Assembly (NCBI RefSeq): GCF_030160075.1
Contig: NZ_BSNQ01000003.1
Span: 1,298,094 to 1,362,093 of the forward strand
DNA length: 64,000 nucleotides
Source: Dyella lipolytica
GTDB lineage: Bacteria; Pseudomonadota; Gammaproteobacteria; Xanthomonadales; Rhodanobacteraceae
Reading direction: 5' to 3'
Below, one piece after another: positions 18,619 through 29,225 of this stretch. Position 1 is the first letter of the stretch. The number at the start of each line of letters is the position of its first letter. The position numbers and the translations under genes were made by a program. The notes beneath the pieces are model-generated. The model did no database searches, was not told where the DNA came from, and saw only the letters and a program-made list of their open reading frames with translations.

Positions 18619-20568
18619 TCACAGCTCACGCAAAATGCGGAAGCCAACGCGGCCGCTACGCACGCTGGCATCGGCGCCCTGCCGGTACGCCGAGTTCACC
18701 TGCTCCGGCGAACTACCCCACGAGCCACCTCGCACCACGCGCGTCGAGCATCCGGGATTGACCCATGCGCTGCCGTCCACGGGTGCGCGAATGTAATTGT
18801 CGTGCCAGCAATCGGACATCCATTCCGAAACGTTGCCGTCGATGTCGTAAAGACCGAAGGGGTTGGGCGCGAAAGTCATTACCGGCGCAGGTCCCCAGTA
18901 GCCGTCGCCATAACCCTGGAAGGCGTGACTCCAGCGCCGCCCGCTGGGTGAACGATCGAGCGAGCCCGTGAGGTTTTCCACCTTGCTGCTTGGCGTGCTC
19001 TTGCCCCACCAATAACGCGTGGTGGTGCCGCCGCGCAGGGCGTACTCAAACTCCGACTCGCTGGGCAAACGGTACTTCTTGCCAGTGCGTTGGCTCAGCC
19101 ATTGCACATAGGCATGGGCATCGTTCCAGGAGATGTTCACCACGGGCAAATTGTCCGCCGCGGAACGCCCTGCGTAATCGTCTTCCCAGGTGACGCTGCT
19201 GTCGTCGCGCATCACACCCGTGCGCTCGTCGTAGACACTGGCACCGCCGATGGTCACCGAGTCGGGCTTGTAACCGCTGGCGCGTACAAATTCGCGAAAT
19301 TGGCCGACGGTGATATCAGCCTGCGACAGCGCGAACCCCTTGTCGAGGGACACCTGGTGCTGCGGCAGCTGCGCGTCACTGCGCCCGGGCTCGCCATCCG
19401 GCGCACCCATCATGAAGTTGCCGGTAGGAATCACCAGCATGGTGGGCGATTGCCCAGTCATATCAACGAAGCGATCAGTGAACACCTGTCCTGGCTTGTA
19501 GTTCGCATACAAGCTCGCGTTGGTTAGCCGCTCCTCGAATTCCGCGATGCCGGCCAGCTGGGGACTGATCGCCTGCGCCTGCCCAGCCAGCTGTTTAGCC
19601 AGGGGTATGTTGCCGGCATCCAGCGCCGAACGCGCCTGTGCCAGCACGCCTGTGGCACGTTGTTGACGAATACCATCGACCTGATTGCGTACGCTCTGCA
19701 ACTGGGGGGAATCGGGCTGGATCGATTGTGCTTCGCCGATAGCTGTTTCTGCACCGGCAAAATCGTTTTGCGCGACGGCGGCCAGAGCGCGATCGAGCAC
19801 CACTCGCTGCACCTGCAGCACGCCTTGCGCCGCGACGGCGTTTTCCGCATCCAGCTTCTGCACTAGTCGGTACAACGCCAACGCGTTGTCGTTCGCAGGC
19901 TGATCGGCATGCCCCTGTTGCAGCAGATCGGCGGCCTTGGCCAACATCGGGCGCACGGCTACCAGGGTCTTCATGTTCGCTTCAAGCGGCGCGACATCGC
20001 TCGCCGTATTGGGCATGGTCTTGAGATTGTCGAGCAGCGTCCCGGCCGATTCGGAATCGCCGATAGCGATGTCCTGGGTGATCTCGGCGATCAAGTGCGT
20101 GCGTACCTGATCCAGACCCTGCGCGGCGGCGCGGCTGTCCGGCTTGAGCTTGAGCGCCTGCGCATACAACGCAGCGGCACTGTTTTTGTCGCCGGCCACC
20201 TGACCCGCCAGGAATGCTTTGCTGGCGCGCTCGAGTAGTGCCCGCACCTCAGGTGTGTCGGCGCTCAGCTGCTCGGGCAACGGTGCGCTCTTGCGACTCA
20301 GGCGCGCCGCGATGACCGCCGTCGGCGCCAACGTCAGCGGCGGACCGGCGTTGAGTTCGTCTTGAGCGGTAGGCAGCACACTGCCGGCGCGCGCGGGCGC
20401 AGAAGGCGCAAAGCTGCCCGAACTCGGCGAACTCTGCCTCGCCACTTCCTCCGGGCTCACGTGAAAAACCTGCGGAAAGAAGTGATATGTGAGCCCGAAC
20501 GCCAGCACGACCACACCGAGCGCCCCACCCAATGCGCGTTGACGACGTACGGTTTCCTTGCTCGGCAT
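18619..20568 (-). CDS. Membrane-anchored SUMF1/FGE-fold protein with helical repeat region
   Basis: The 649-residue protein has one N-terminal membrane helix (about residues 13-31). A long Ala-rich helical region with TPR-like character follows (about 100-340), and then a C-terminal formylglycine-generating-enzyme-fold domain (about 370-649). Fold markers are IPTGNFMMGAPDGE, NLPVVNISWNDAHAYVQWLS, YRLPSESEFEYALRGG, GLYDIDGNVSEWMSDCW and VVRGGSWGSSPEQ. The cysteine pair that binds copper in true FGE is replaced (SWGSSPEQVNSAYRQG), so sulfatase activation is unlikely. It probably faces the periplasm and acts in protein or ligand binding. It is divergent from rnd. Confidence 0.8.
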   Translation of the reverse strand: MPSKETVRRQRALGGALGVVVLAFGLTYHFFPQVFHVSPEEVARQSSPSSGSFAPSAPARAGSVLPTAQDELNAGPPLTLAPTAVIAARLSRKSAPLPEQLSADTPEVRALLERASKAFLAGQVAGDKNSAAALYAQALKLKPDSRAAAQGLDQVRTHLIAEITQDIAIGDSESAGTLLDNLKTMPNTASDVAPLEANMKTLVAVRPMLAKAADLLQQGHADQPANDNALALYRLVQKLDAENAVAAQGVLQVQRVVLDRALAAVAQNDFAGAETAIGEAQSIQPDSPQLQSVRNQVDGIRQQRATGVLAQARSALDAGNIPLAKQLAGQAQAISPQLAGIAEFEERLTNASLYANYKPGQVFTDRFVDMTGQSPTMLVIPTGNFMMGAPDGEPGRSDAQLPQHQVSLDKGFALSQADITVGQFREFVRASGYKPDSVTIGGASVYDERTGVMRDDSSVTWEDDYAGRSAADNLPVVNISWNDAHAYVQWLSQRTGKKYRLPSESEFEYALRGGTTTRYWWGKSTPSSKVENLTGSLDRSPSGRRWSHAFQGYGDGYWGPAPVMTFAPNPFGLYDIDGNVSEWMSDCWHDNYIRAPVDGSAWVNPGCSTRVVRGGSWGSSPEQVNSAYRQGADASVRSGRVGFRILREL

Positions 20569-20674
20569 GGTGGGCGTTCCGTGGCTGGCCTGCTATGGTT
20601 CGCTGCTTACCATATGGCACTGCCGATGACGGGGCAATCACGAATCGCTTTCGCTGTCGCTCCAAGGAACATGC

Positions 20675-21790
20675 ATGTCCCTCCCCGCACAGCCGCCCAA
20701 GGCGGACTGGATCGACCAACGCAGCGACCTTGAGCAGTGGCTGGCCGGACTTTCATCCAGCGCAGCCCTCGGTCTCGACACCGAATTCATGCGTCGCAAT
20801 ACCTTCTATCCCCAGTTAGCGCTGCTACAGCTGGGTTGGAACGGTCGCTATGCGCTGGTCGACCCGCTCGCCTTCGATATCGCCGATGCGTTGCAGCCTT
20901 TGAACCGTGGCGATGTCGTGACGCTGATGCATAGCGCGAGCGAAGATCTGGAGACACTTTCGCCGTGGCTGCCGGAAGGCCCGCGCATTCTGTTCGACAC
21001 GCAGATTGCCGCAGCCTTCGTCGGCATGGGCCTGGGCATCAGCTATCGCGCCCTGGTCGCCGAGCTGGCGGGCATGGAACTCGACAAAGGCGAAACACGC
21101 TCCGACTGGATGCAGCGCCCACTCACCTCCTCGCAGAGTGCTTACGCGACACTGGATGTGGTGTACCTCGACACCATTCACCAACAACTCACCGAACGCC
21201 TTGCAGAGCGTGACCGCACCGCCTGGCACGCAGAAGACTGCGAACGGCTCAAACGCAAGAGCTGTCCGCGCGAAGGCGACCCGCAGCCGCAACTGGCGCT
21301 GCGCGGTGCGGCCGAATGGCCACGCGAACAACAGGCGCTGCTGCGCCGCATCCTGTTATGGCGCGATACCACCGCACGTCGAGTGGACCGGCCTCGCCCC
21401 TGGCTGCTGGAAGACGCGCTTACGCTTAGCTTCGCGCAACATCCCCCTAAAGGCCTCACTGAGCTCGAGCAACGCAGCAGCGGCCAGCGCGCCCTGCGCT
21501 CCGCGCAACGCGAAGAACTGTTTGAACTGCTGGCGACCGCCGCCAGCGACGAGGAAATCGCGGCAACCGCCCCTATTCCTTCCTACCCCCAAGGCAACGC
21601 CAAACAGGCCCTCGCTGCGATGAAACAGAGCGTCGACACGCTGGCCGAGGAACTCGATCTGCCCCCGGGTCTGCTTTGCCCACGCAAGGCGCTGGAAGAA
21701 TACGTGGTAACCGCCCAGTGGCCGGAATCGCTGGAAGGCTGGCGGCGCAGCGTGCTGCACGACCGTCTGGCCAGCCTGCTACCCGGCTAA
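20675..21790 (+). CDS. rnd: Ribonuclease D
   Basis: RNase D is a DEDDy 3'-5' exoribonuclease that trims tRNA and other RNA 3' ends. It has 371 residues. The catalytic motifs are LGLDTEFMR (near residue 34), LMHSASEDLE (near 89) and the Tyr/Asp of SAYATLDVVYLDTI (near 152). An HRDC domain follows in the second half. AAGGA lies 7 bases or more before the start codon. The gene is divergent from the SUMF1-like gene and is followed by tRNA-Ala. Confidence 0.94.
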   Translation: MSLPAQPPKADWIDQRSDLEQWLAGLSSSAALGLDTEFMRRNTFYPQLALLQLGWNGRYALVDPLAFDIADALQPLNRGDVVTLMHSASEDLETLSPWLPEGPRILFDTQIAAAFVGMGLGISYRALVAELAGMELDKGETRSDWMQRPLTSSQSAYATLDVVYLDTIHQQLTERLAERDRTAWHAEDCERLKRKSCPREGDPQPQLALRGAAEWPREQQALLRRILLWRDTTARRVDRPRPWLLEDALTLSFAQHPPKGLTELEQRSSGQRALRSAQREELFELLATAASDEEIAATAPIPSYPQGNAKQALAAMKQSVDTLAEELDLPPGLLCPRKALEEYVVTAQWPESLEGWRRSVLHDRLASLLPG

Positions 21791-21794
21791 GGGC

Positions 21795-21823
21795 TTGGCG
21801 CAACGGGGGGCCACTGCTACCAT
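21795..21823 (+). promoter_or_regulatory. Promoter of tRNA-Ala
   Basis: TTGGCG, a 17-bp spacer and TACCAT lie just after the rnd stop and 13 bases before the tRNA. Confidence 0.55.
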
Positions 21824-21836
21824 TTGCAGCTCGCGT

Positions 21837-21912
<76 letters not shown>

Positions 21913-21926
21913 ATCCCATTCGACTC

Positions 21927-21957
21927 AAAAGCCCTGGAGCATTGCCCGGGGCTTTTT
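21927..21957 (+). terminator. Intrinsic terminator after tRNA-Ala
   Basis: AAAAGCCC pairs with GGGCTTTT around a loop of about 14 bases with some inner pairing, and ends in TTTTTT. Confidence 0.75.
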
Positions 21958-22074
21958 TGTATCCGCTCTCCTCACCGCGCGTCGCACATCCTGCGATGCG
22001 AATCGGGCAAACTTGCCCGAACTCCACCATCGAGTCGTGGATGCTCCCATGAATCCTTGCCAGCGCTGCCACCC

Positions 22075-25000
22075 GTGAGCACACCGGACATCGCGCCAAA
22101 TAACATTCCGATCGAACCCGGCCTGATGGTGATCCACGGCAATCGTCAGGAAGACCTGCGCGACCTGCTGGTGGCCTGGTTGCAGCGCACGCCGCTGCAA
22201 CCGTTGGAAAACGAAGTGATGCTGGTGCAGAGCAATGGCATCGCGCAATGGCTGAAGCTGGCGCTGGCTCGGCCGGTCGATGCCGGCGGCCTCGGTATCA
22301 GCGCTGCGGTAGATATGCAGTTGCCGGGACGGTTCCTGTGGCAAGCCTATCGCGCTGTGCTAGGCGAAGCAGCTGTGCCGGCGACGTCGCCCTTCGACAA
22401 GACGCGCCTGGTGTGGCGCTTGTTGCGCTTGTTGCCGCAACACCTCGACGAATCAACTTTTGCGCCGCTGCGCAGTTTACTTGGCGATCCCAGCGACTGG
22501 CGCCGACAGTATCGGCTCGCCATGCAGGTGGCCGACCTATTCGACCAGTACCAGGTTTTTCGCGCCGATTGGCTGGATGACTGGGAACACCGCAATGATG
22601 TTCTACGCGACAGCCTGCGCAACCGTGTAACGGAATTGCCCCCAGCACAGCGTTGGCAGCCGCGGCTGTGGCGGCTTTTGCTCGACGATGTTCCGCCGAC
22701 GCAGCGCGACAACCACCGTGCCGCCGTGCATCGGCACTTTATGCAACGGATGCAATCGTCGGACGTCTCTTCGAATGCGCTGCCGCGGCGCATCGTGATG
22801 TTCGGCGTCACATCGCTGCCGCAGCAGGTGCTCGAAGCACTGACGGCGTTGGCACGCTATTGCCAAGTGTTACTGCTGGTGACCAATCCGTGTCGGCATT
22901 ATTGGGCCGACATCATCGAGGATCGCGAGCTGCTGAAAGCCGAGCAGCGCCGTCACCCCGTCAAACCCGGCTCCTCACCGGAACCACGTTACGAAGATCT
23001 GCACCTCCATGCCAACCCGCTGCTGGCAGCCTGGGGCAAACAGGGGCGCGACTTTATCCGCCAGCTCGACGCTTTCGATCAGCCCGAGCGCTATCGCCAT
23101 CATTTCGCATCCATCAAGCGCAGCCTCGATCTGTTCCAGGACATAGGCAACGGTTCATTGCTGCATCAAGTGCAGCAGGCGGTGCTGGATCTGGAGCCGC
23201 TTCCCGCCAACCCATCACTGCGCAAGCCACTACCCGCCACTGACCCATCGCTGCGCTTCCACATCGCCCACAGTCCGCAACGCGAAGTGGAAATTCTGCA
23301 CGACCAGCTGCTCGATCTATTTGAGCGAGCCGCACGCGAAGGCCAGCCGCTAGCGCCGCGTGACGTGATGGTCATGGTGCCGCACATCCGTACGTATGCC
23401 CCGCATGTACAGGCTGTGTTCGGTCGCCTAGCTTCGGACGATTCGCGATACCTGCCCTACAGCGTGGCCGATCAACCGGGTCGCGGTACCTCGCCCCTGT
23501 TGGTGGCACTTGAGCATCTGCTCACCCTCACCGAATCGCGCTTCACCGCCAGCGACGTACTCGACCTGCTCGACGTTCCGTCATTGCGTCGCCGTTTTGG
23601 TATGGCCGAAGACGATCTGCCGACGATTCGCCGTTGGATCACACAGTCGGGCATCCGCTGGGGCCTGGATGGCGCACAGAAACAAACATTGGGGCTGCCG
23701 CCCGATGAGCAGAACAGCTGGCGCTTTGGTCTGCGCCGCATGTTGCTCGGATATGCGACCGGTGATGGACCCTCCCTGGACGACATTGCGCCGTATGCGG
23801 AAATAGGCGGCTTGGACGCCGCCTTGCTTGGCCCGCTCAGCCAGCTGCTGGAAACGCTGGAACATTACTGGCGACTGTTCGCATCGCCCGCCACACCCGC
23901 GCAATGGAGCGAGCGCCTGCGCCGCCTGCTGCGCGATTGTTTCGACGCACGCGGCGACGATGCCGACTTGCTGCGCATCGATCGGCTGGAAGACGCCCTG
24001 GATACCTGGCTCGACGCCTGCCAGGAAGCCGGCTTCGCGCAGGCCATCCCACTATCCATCGTCAGCGAGGACTGGTTGCAGTCCATCGACCAGAACCATC
24101 TGTCGCAGCGCTTCATGGGCGGTGCCGTGAACTTCGGCACCTTGCTGCCGATGCGCGCGATTCCCTTCCGCATGGTCTGCCTGCTGGGCATGAACGATGG
24201 CGACTACCCGCGCCGCATGTCGCCGTCCGACTTCGACCTGATGGCCCGAACCGGCGAGCACCGGCCCGGCGATCGATCGCGGCGCGAGGACGATCGCTAC
24301 ATGTTCCTCGAAGCCCTGCTTTCGGCGCGCGATGTGCTGCACATCAGTTGGGTTGGCCATAGCGTGCGGGATAACAGCGAGCTGCCGCCCTCCGTACTCG
24401 TCGGTCAGCTGCGCGATTACTTGGCAGCAGGTTGGCGAATGCCCGGCCACGCCGACGACGATGCGCCATCGCGCAAGCAACTGCTTGCATCCATCACCAC
24501 CGTTCATCCGTTACAAGCGTTCAGTCCGCGCTACTTCACGGATGACACAGCATCGCCCCTGTTTACCTACGCTTCGGAATGGGCACACGCTCGCCGCGCC
24601 TTGCCACTAACAGCACCCATCCCGCTGGATTCCTGGCAAGCAGAGCCGGTCGTGGACATCAGTCAGTTACAGCGCTTCCTTGTCAGACCAGCAGCCAGTT
24701 TCTATGCCGAACGGCTGAAAGTACGCTTCGCCGAAGCCGATACCGGCCCCGACGATGACGAACCCTTCGCATTGGATCGGCTGGAAAACCACGCGGCAAC
24801 CGACGCTCTGTTGCAATCTGCCTTGATGGCCAGCGAGGCCGACGCCATGCCCGCCCTTGCCGAAACTGCACAACGCTTGCGACAACAAGGTGTGCTGCCG
24901 GCAGGTGGATTCGGCGCGTTGGTGATGGATGACATGGGCAGCGATGTGCGGCGCATCCTCGATCGCTGGCATGCGTCCATCGCACACTGGTCACAACGAA

Positions 25001-25572
25001 TAGACGCCAAGGAGTTACGTTACGAATACAAGGATCTGACTGTCGAGGGCTGGCTAGACGATCTCCGCACCGATCATGATGAAGGAGCGGTACGGCTATT
25101 GCCGATGGCTGGACATTTACGCCAAGGTAAAACACTCCGCTACGACCGGTTGATCTATCCATGGGTACTGCAGCTGCTGGCGAATGCAAACAACATCGCC
25201 GTATCCACGCGCTTATTTGCTGCCGATGCCACCGTCGTATTGAAAGCCTGTGCACACAAGGAAGCCATCGCACATCTCGATCAACTATTGAACGCTTGGC
25301 AGCACGGCATGCAAACGCCCTTGCCCATCGCACGCCGTACCGCCTACGCATGGCTGCTGGCCGAACGCGCTGAAAAAGTTCCCTACGATGCCGCACAGTC
25401 GTGTTACGACGGTAGCGATGCACCGATGGCTCCTGCCGGCGAAGTGCGCTACGAGCCCAGCCTGGCACGCACGTGGCAAAACTTCGCACAGCTCTACGCC
25501 GATGGCTTCGAGCGTTGGCTGCCGCTCTATCGTCCCTTGCTCGATGCCGCCGCGCTGGAAGGTGACGAATGA
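22075..25572 (+). CDS. recC: Exodeoxyribonuclease V subunit gamma RecC
   Basis: RecC is the subunit of RecBCD that splits the DNA ends and recognises Chi. It has about 1165 residues, slightly longer than the Escherichia coli protein. The N-terminus (LMVIHGNRQEDLRDLLVAWL), LVQSNGIAQWLKLALA, VMVPHIRTYAPHVQAVF, YSVADQPG and LLGMNDGDYPR are family signatures. The start is uncertain. The GTG at 22075 is the first plausible codon after the tRNA-Ala terminator, and the ATG at 22126 is another option. It is followed by recB with a 4-bp overlap, giving the order recC-recB-recD. Confidence 0.94.
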   Translation: MSTPDIAPNNIPIEPGLMVIHGNRQEDLRDLLVAWLQRTPLQPLENEVMLVQSNGIAQWLKLALARPVDAGGLGISAAVDMQLPGRFLWQAYRAVLGEAAVPATSPFDKTRLVWRLLRLLPQHLDESTFAPLRSLLGDPSDWRRQYRLAMQVADLFDQYQVFRADWLDDWEHRNDVLRDSLRNRVTELPPAQRWQPRLWRLLLDDVPPTQRDNHRAAVHRHFMQRMQSSDVSSNALPRRIVMFGVTSLPQQVLEALTALARYCQVLLLVTNPCRHYWADIIEDRELLKAEQRRHPVKPGSSPEPRYEDLHLHANPLLAAWGKQGRDFIRQLDAFDQPERYRHHFASIKRSLDLFQDIGNGSLLHQVQQAVLDLEPLPANPSLRKPLPATDPSLRFHIAHSPQREVEILHDQLLDLFERAAREGQPLAPRDVMVMVPHIRTYAPHVQAVFGRLASDDSRYLPYSVADQPGRGTSPLLVALEHLLTLTESRFTASDVLDLLDVPSLRRRFGMAEDDLPTIRRWITQSGIRWGLDGAQKQTLGLPPDEQNSWRFGLRRMLLGYATGDGPSLDDIAPYAEIGGLDAALLGPLSQLLETLEHYWRLFASPATPAQWSERLRRLLRDCFDARGDDADLLRIDRLEDALDTWLDACQEAGFAQAIPLSIVSEDWLQSIDQNHLSQRFMGGAVNFGTLLPMRAIPFRMVCLLGMNDGDYPRRMSPSDFDLMARTGEHRPGDRSRREDDRYMFLEALLSARDVLHISWVGHSVRDNSELPPSVLVGQLRDYLAAGWRMPGHADDDAPSRKQLLASITTVHPLQAFSPRYFTDDTASPLFTYASEWAHARRALPLTAPIPLDSWQAEPVVDISQLQRFLVRPAASFYAERLKVRFAEADTGPDDDEPFALDRLENHAATDALLQSALMASEADAMPALAETAQRLRQQGVLPAGGFGALVMDDMGSDVRRILDRWHASIAHWSQRIDAKELRYEYKDLTVEGWLDDLRTDHDEGAVRLLPMAGHLRQGKTLRYDRLIYPWVLQLLANANNIAVSTRLFAADATVVLKACAHKEAIAHLDQLLNAWQHGMQTPLPIARRTAYAWLLAERAEKVPYDAAQSCYDGSDAPMAPAGEVRYEPSLARTWQNFAQLYADGFERWLPLYRPLLDAAALEGDE

Positions 25573-28500
25573 GCGACATGGCACCGCTCGATCCACTACG
25601 GCTGCCGCTGCAAGGCATTCGCCTGATCGAAGCAAGCGCGGGTACCGGCAAGACCTGGACACTCGCCGCGTTGTATTTGCGGCTGGTGCTGGGTCACGGC
25701 GGTCAACCAGCGCAACTGCCGGCACAGATTCTGGTCGTGACATTCACGCGTGCCGCTACCGCCGAACTGCGTGAGCGTATCCGTGAACGTCTCGCTACGG
25801 CAGCTGCAGCATTCCGCTCCCAGCAGGAGCCCGATGATTTTCTGCGGGATCTGATCGCCGAATACCCAGATCCCGACAAGCGTGCAGCGGCGGCGCGCCG
25901 ACTGGATTTAGCCGCACAATGGATGGACGAGGCTGCTGTCTACACCATCCACGGCTGGTGCCAGCGCATGCTGGCCCAGCACGCGTTTGAGGGCAGCGAA
26001 TCGACCGAAGCGGTCGCAGACGAGAATGCGCGCCTCGGTGAAGCCGTGCGCGATTATTGGCGTCGTTTCTATGCCGGCCTCGATCACGAGAATGCTGCGT
26101 GCGTTGCCACGCAATGGCGCGATCCGCAAACACTGCAGCGCATCGCAAGGCCTTTGTTGCGCCAGGCTGCTCATCATCTTCGCGTCGACGGGCTGCCCTT
26201 GCCCGCTGTGGATAACCTGGCGAAAGCATTACATCATCGTGAGGCTCCCCGGCGCGAGGCGGAGCAAATCGCTCGCGCGCTATGGGCAGCCGACACGGCA
26301 GCCATCGAGCAAATGTTATGCACCGCAGTGCAAACCCGCGCGCTGAAGAACAACATCTACAAGCCCGATAATATCGATCGCGAATTGGCTGTTCTCCGCG
26401 AATGGTGCCAGGGCGTAGAAGCGGATATGGCGCTACTCGCACGCTATACGCAGGCAAAACTGGATGCCTCGACCAGCAAGGCAGGTACGCGCCCCACTCA
26501 TCCGGCCTTTGTCGCTATCCAGAACCTGCTTGACGCCTGGAACAGCGAGCCTCCGCTTGCGCCCTTGCTGCTCGCACACGCCATGCCGTGGATCGCCGCG
26601 CGCATCGAACAGATTCGCGAGCGCCAGGCTATACCCGGCTTTGACGATATGCTGCGTCAACTCGATGCGGCACTGAACAGCCCGCGAGGCGCACAACTCG
26701 CAGAAACGATCGCCACTCAGTATCCCGTGGCGCTGATCGATGAGTTTCAAGATACCGATCCGCTGCAGTGGCGTATCTTCCAGCGCATCTACGCTCATCG
26801 CGTTGAAACGGGGCTGCTGCTGATCGGGGATCCCAAACAAGCGATCTATGGCTTTCGCGGCGCCGACATCCACACCTATCTGAGTGCGCGCGACCAGGCA
26901 CAAGCACCGACCTGGACGTTGACCGCAAACTACCGCTCCACACCCGAGCTGGTCGCGTCGATGAATCGCGTATTCCAATACGCCGACCGTCATTCGTTCG
27001 GCGCCTTCGCGTTCGGTCACGGGGCACATGGTTTGCCATTCATACCTGTGCAAGCAAAGGGTTTGAAGAAATCATTGCACTATGACGGTCAGCCGATGCC
27101 GTCCATGCAGTTCGACGTGTTATCCGGCGACAAGGCCATCGCCACCGGTGCCTACATCGAAGCAGCGGCCTCACATGCGGCGGCTCGCATTGTCGACATG
27201 CTCGACGCAGCGCAATCCGGGCGCTGTGCTTTTGTCGACGACCGCGGCGAGTCATCAGCGCTGCGCCCCCGCGATATCGCGGTACTCGTCCGCAATGGTC
27301 GCGAAGCCGGCGCCGTACGCATGGCACTGCGGCAACGCGGCGTAGCCAGCGTGTACGTCTCGGAACGCGATTCGGTGTACGCCACCGCCGAAGCACCCGA
27401 TGTACTGCTATGGCTGCACGCTTGCGCCATGCCTGCCTCCGACCGCGCCATGCGCGCGGCACTGGCCAGCATCACCATGGATCGCAGCCTGTCCGAACTG
27501 GATCGGCTCAATCACGACGAAATCTACTGGGAGCAGTGCGGCGAGCAATTCCGCACGCTGCAGACCATCTGGCAGCGCCACGGTGTGTTGGCCATGCTGC
27601 ACAACCTGCTTCACACCTTCGACCTGCCCGCGCACTTGCTGGCCAAACCGCACGGCGAACGCGCCTTGACCAACGTGCAACACCTAGCCGAACTGTTGCA
27701 ACACGCCGCGACCAGCCTTGATGGCGAACATGCCTTGATTCGCTTTTTCACCATGCAGATCGATCATGCGAATGAGCGCGACACGGAAGCAGCCGAAGAG
27801 CATATCGTGCGACTGGAAAGCGAAGCCGATCTGGTAAAGGTGATCACGATCCATAAAGCGAAAGGTCTGCAATACCCGGTCGTCATGCTGCCCTTCGTGT
27901 GCCGTTTCCAGGAGTCGCCCAAGAGCAGCCCGCAGCCCTGGCACGACGACCAGGGGCAAGCGTGGATCGATCTTCAGCCGAACGAAGAGGCTCAAGCGCG
28001 CATCGAGCGAGAACGCCTGCAGGAGGACCTTCGCCTTTTGTATGTGGCATTGACGCGCGCCGAACACGCCTGCTGGTTGGGCGTTGCTGCCGTCATGGAT
28101 GGTCGTACCAAGGCACCACTTCTTCACCGCTCGGCGTTCGGATATGTGCTTTCCGGTGGTGAATCCATCGAGCCCGACGATCTGGTGTCACGTGTACAGG
28201 AAGTTTGCGGTCATTCGCGCGATATGCAGGTCAATACCATTACCGACGCTGCGAGTACACGCCTCTATCGCGGAATACACCGCCCTGAAGCGCTACGCCC
28301 TGCACGTATCTATCAACTTGCCCAACCCGAATCCTGGTGGATCGCCAGTTACAGTTCACTTACCCATGGCACCGGCGAAACGATACGTCAGGTTGCCCCT
28401 GACACGGCAACGCAGGATGTGCTTGCCGAAGCGGCGCGCGAATCCACGGAGCGAGCGGTCGCCGACAACGATCAGGGCATTCACGCCTTTCCGCGCGGTG

Positions 28501-29225
28501 CCGAACCCGGCACTTTTCTGCACGACTTGCTTGAATGGGCAGCGGAAACCGGCTTGGCGTCCGTAGCCGTGGACACCGCTGCGCTTGAACAGCAGATCGC
28601 ACGCCGCTGCCAGCGACGCGGCTGGCAAGCGTGGATTATACCGCTGACGCACTGGCTGCCTGAGCTATTGCAAACGCCGCTCGCGCTTCCCGGCGGCGGT
28701 ACCTTGGCGCTCGCGAGTTTGCGCGACCGCCGCAGCTATCAGGCAGAGCTGGAATTCTGGTTCGAAGCAAACCAGGTCGATACCCAGCGCCTGGACGAAC
28801 TGATAAGCCGCCACACCCTGGATGGCGAACCTCGCGCGCCGCTTCCGCATAACCGCATCAATGGCATGCTCAAGGGCTTTATCGATCTGATCGTGGAGAA
28901 GGACGGCCGCTATTACGTTATCGATTACAAATCCAATTGGCTAGGCGACACGACTAGCGCTTATACGCCCGCCGCCATGCGCGATGCCACGCTACAGGCT
29001 CGTTACGACCTGCAGTACGCGATTTATACGCTTGCCCTGCATCGCCAGCTTCGCGCTCGCCTTTCTGGCTACAACTACGAGCGCCATATGGGCGGTGTGC
29101 TCTATCTCTATCTGCGCGGTATCGATCACGCGGGGCATGGCGTACATAAGGAACGCTTGCCTTTCACTTTGATCGACGCGATGGATCGCCTGTTCGCACA
29201 GGGAGCGCATGCTCATGTCGCATGA
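25569..29225 (+). CDS. recB: Exodeoxyribonuclease V subunit beta RecB
   Basis: RecB is the 3'-5' UvrD-type helicase and nuclease subunit of RecBCD. It has 1218 residues. Walker A is EASAGTGKTW (near residue 21), Walker B and Q-rich motif II are LIDEFQDTDPLQW (near 390), motif III/IV is in GDPKQAIYGFRGAD, and motif VI is LLYVALTRAEHACW. The C-terminal nuclease domain has the catalytic pattern YYVIDYKSNWLG, with the Asp and Lys needed for metal-dependent cleavage. It starts in an ATGA overlap with recC and overlaps recD by 17 bp. Confidence 0.96.
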   Translation: MSDMAPLDPLRLPLQGIRLIEASAGTGKTWTLAALYLRLVLGHGGQPAQLPAQILVVTFTRAATAELRERIRERLATAAAAFRSQQEPDDFLRDLIAEYPDPDKRAAAARRLDLAAQWMDEAAVYTIHGWCQRMLAQHAFEGSESTEAVADENARLGEAVRDYWRRFYAGLDHENAACVATQWRDPQTLQRIARPLLRQAAHHLRVDGLPLPAVDNLAKALHHREAPRREAEQIARALWAADTAAIEQMLCTAVQTRALKNNIYKPDNIDRELAVLREWCQGVEADMALLARYTQAKLDASTSKAGTRPTHPAFVAIQNLLDAWNSEPPLAPLLLAHAMPWIAARIEQIRERQAIPGFDDMLRQLDAALNSPRGAQLAETIATQYPVALIDEFQDTDPLQWRIFQRIYAHRVETGLLLIGDPKQAIYGFRGADIHTYLSARDQAQAPTWTLTANYRSTPELVASMNRVFQYADRHSFGAFAFGHGAHGLPFIPVQAKGLKKSLHYDGQPMPSMQFDVLSGDKAIATGAYIEAAASHAAARIVDMLDAAQSGRCAFVDDRGESSALRPRDIAVLVRNGREAGAVRMALRQRGVASVYVSERDSVYATAEAPDVLLWLHACAMPASDRAMRAALASITMDRSLSELDRLNHDEIYWEQCGEQFRTLQTIWQRHGVLAMLHNLLHTFDLPAHLLAKPHGERALTNVQHLAELLQHAATSLDGEHALIRFFTMQIDHANERDTEAAEEHIVRLESEADLVKVITIHKAKGLQYPVVMLPFVCRFQESPKSSPQPWHDDQGQAWIDLQPNEEAQARIERERLQEDLRLLYVALTRAEHACWLGVAAVMDGRTKAPLLHRSAFGYVLSGGESIEPDDLVSRVQEVCGHSRDMQVNTITDAASTRLYRGIHRPEALRPARIYQLAQPESWWIASYSSLTHGTGETIRQVAPDTATQDVLAEAARESTERAVADNDQGIHAFPRGAEPGTFLHDLLEWAAETGLASVAVDTAALEQQIARRCQRRGWQAWIIPLTHWLPELLQTPLALPGGGTLALASLRDRRSYQAELEFWFEANQVDTQRLDELISRHTLDGEPRAPLPHNRINGMLKGFIDLIVEKDGRYYVIDYKSNWLGDTTSAYTPAAMRDATLQARYDLQYAIYTLALHRQLRARLSGYNYERHMGGVLYLYLRGIDHAGHGVHKERLPFTLIDAMDRLFAQGAHAHVA

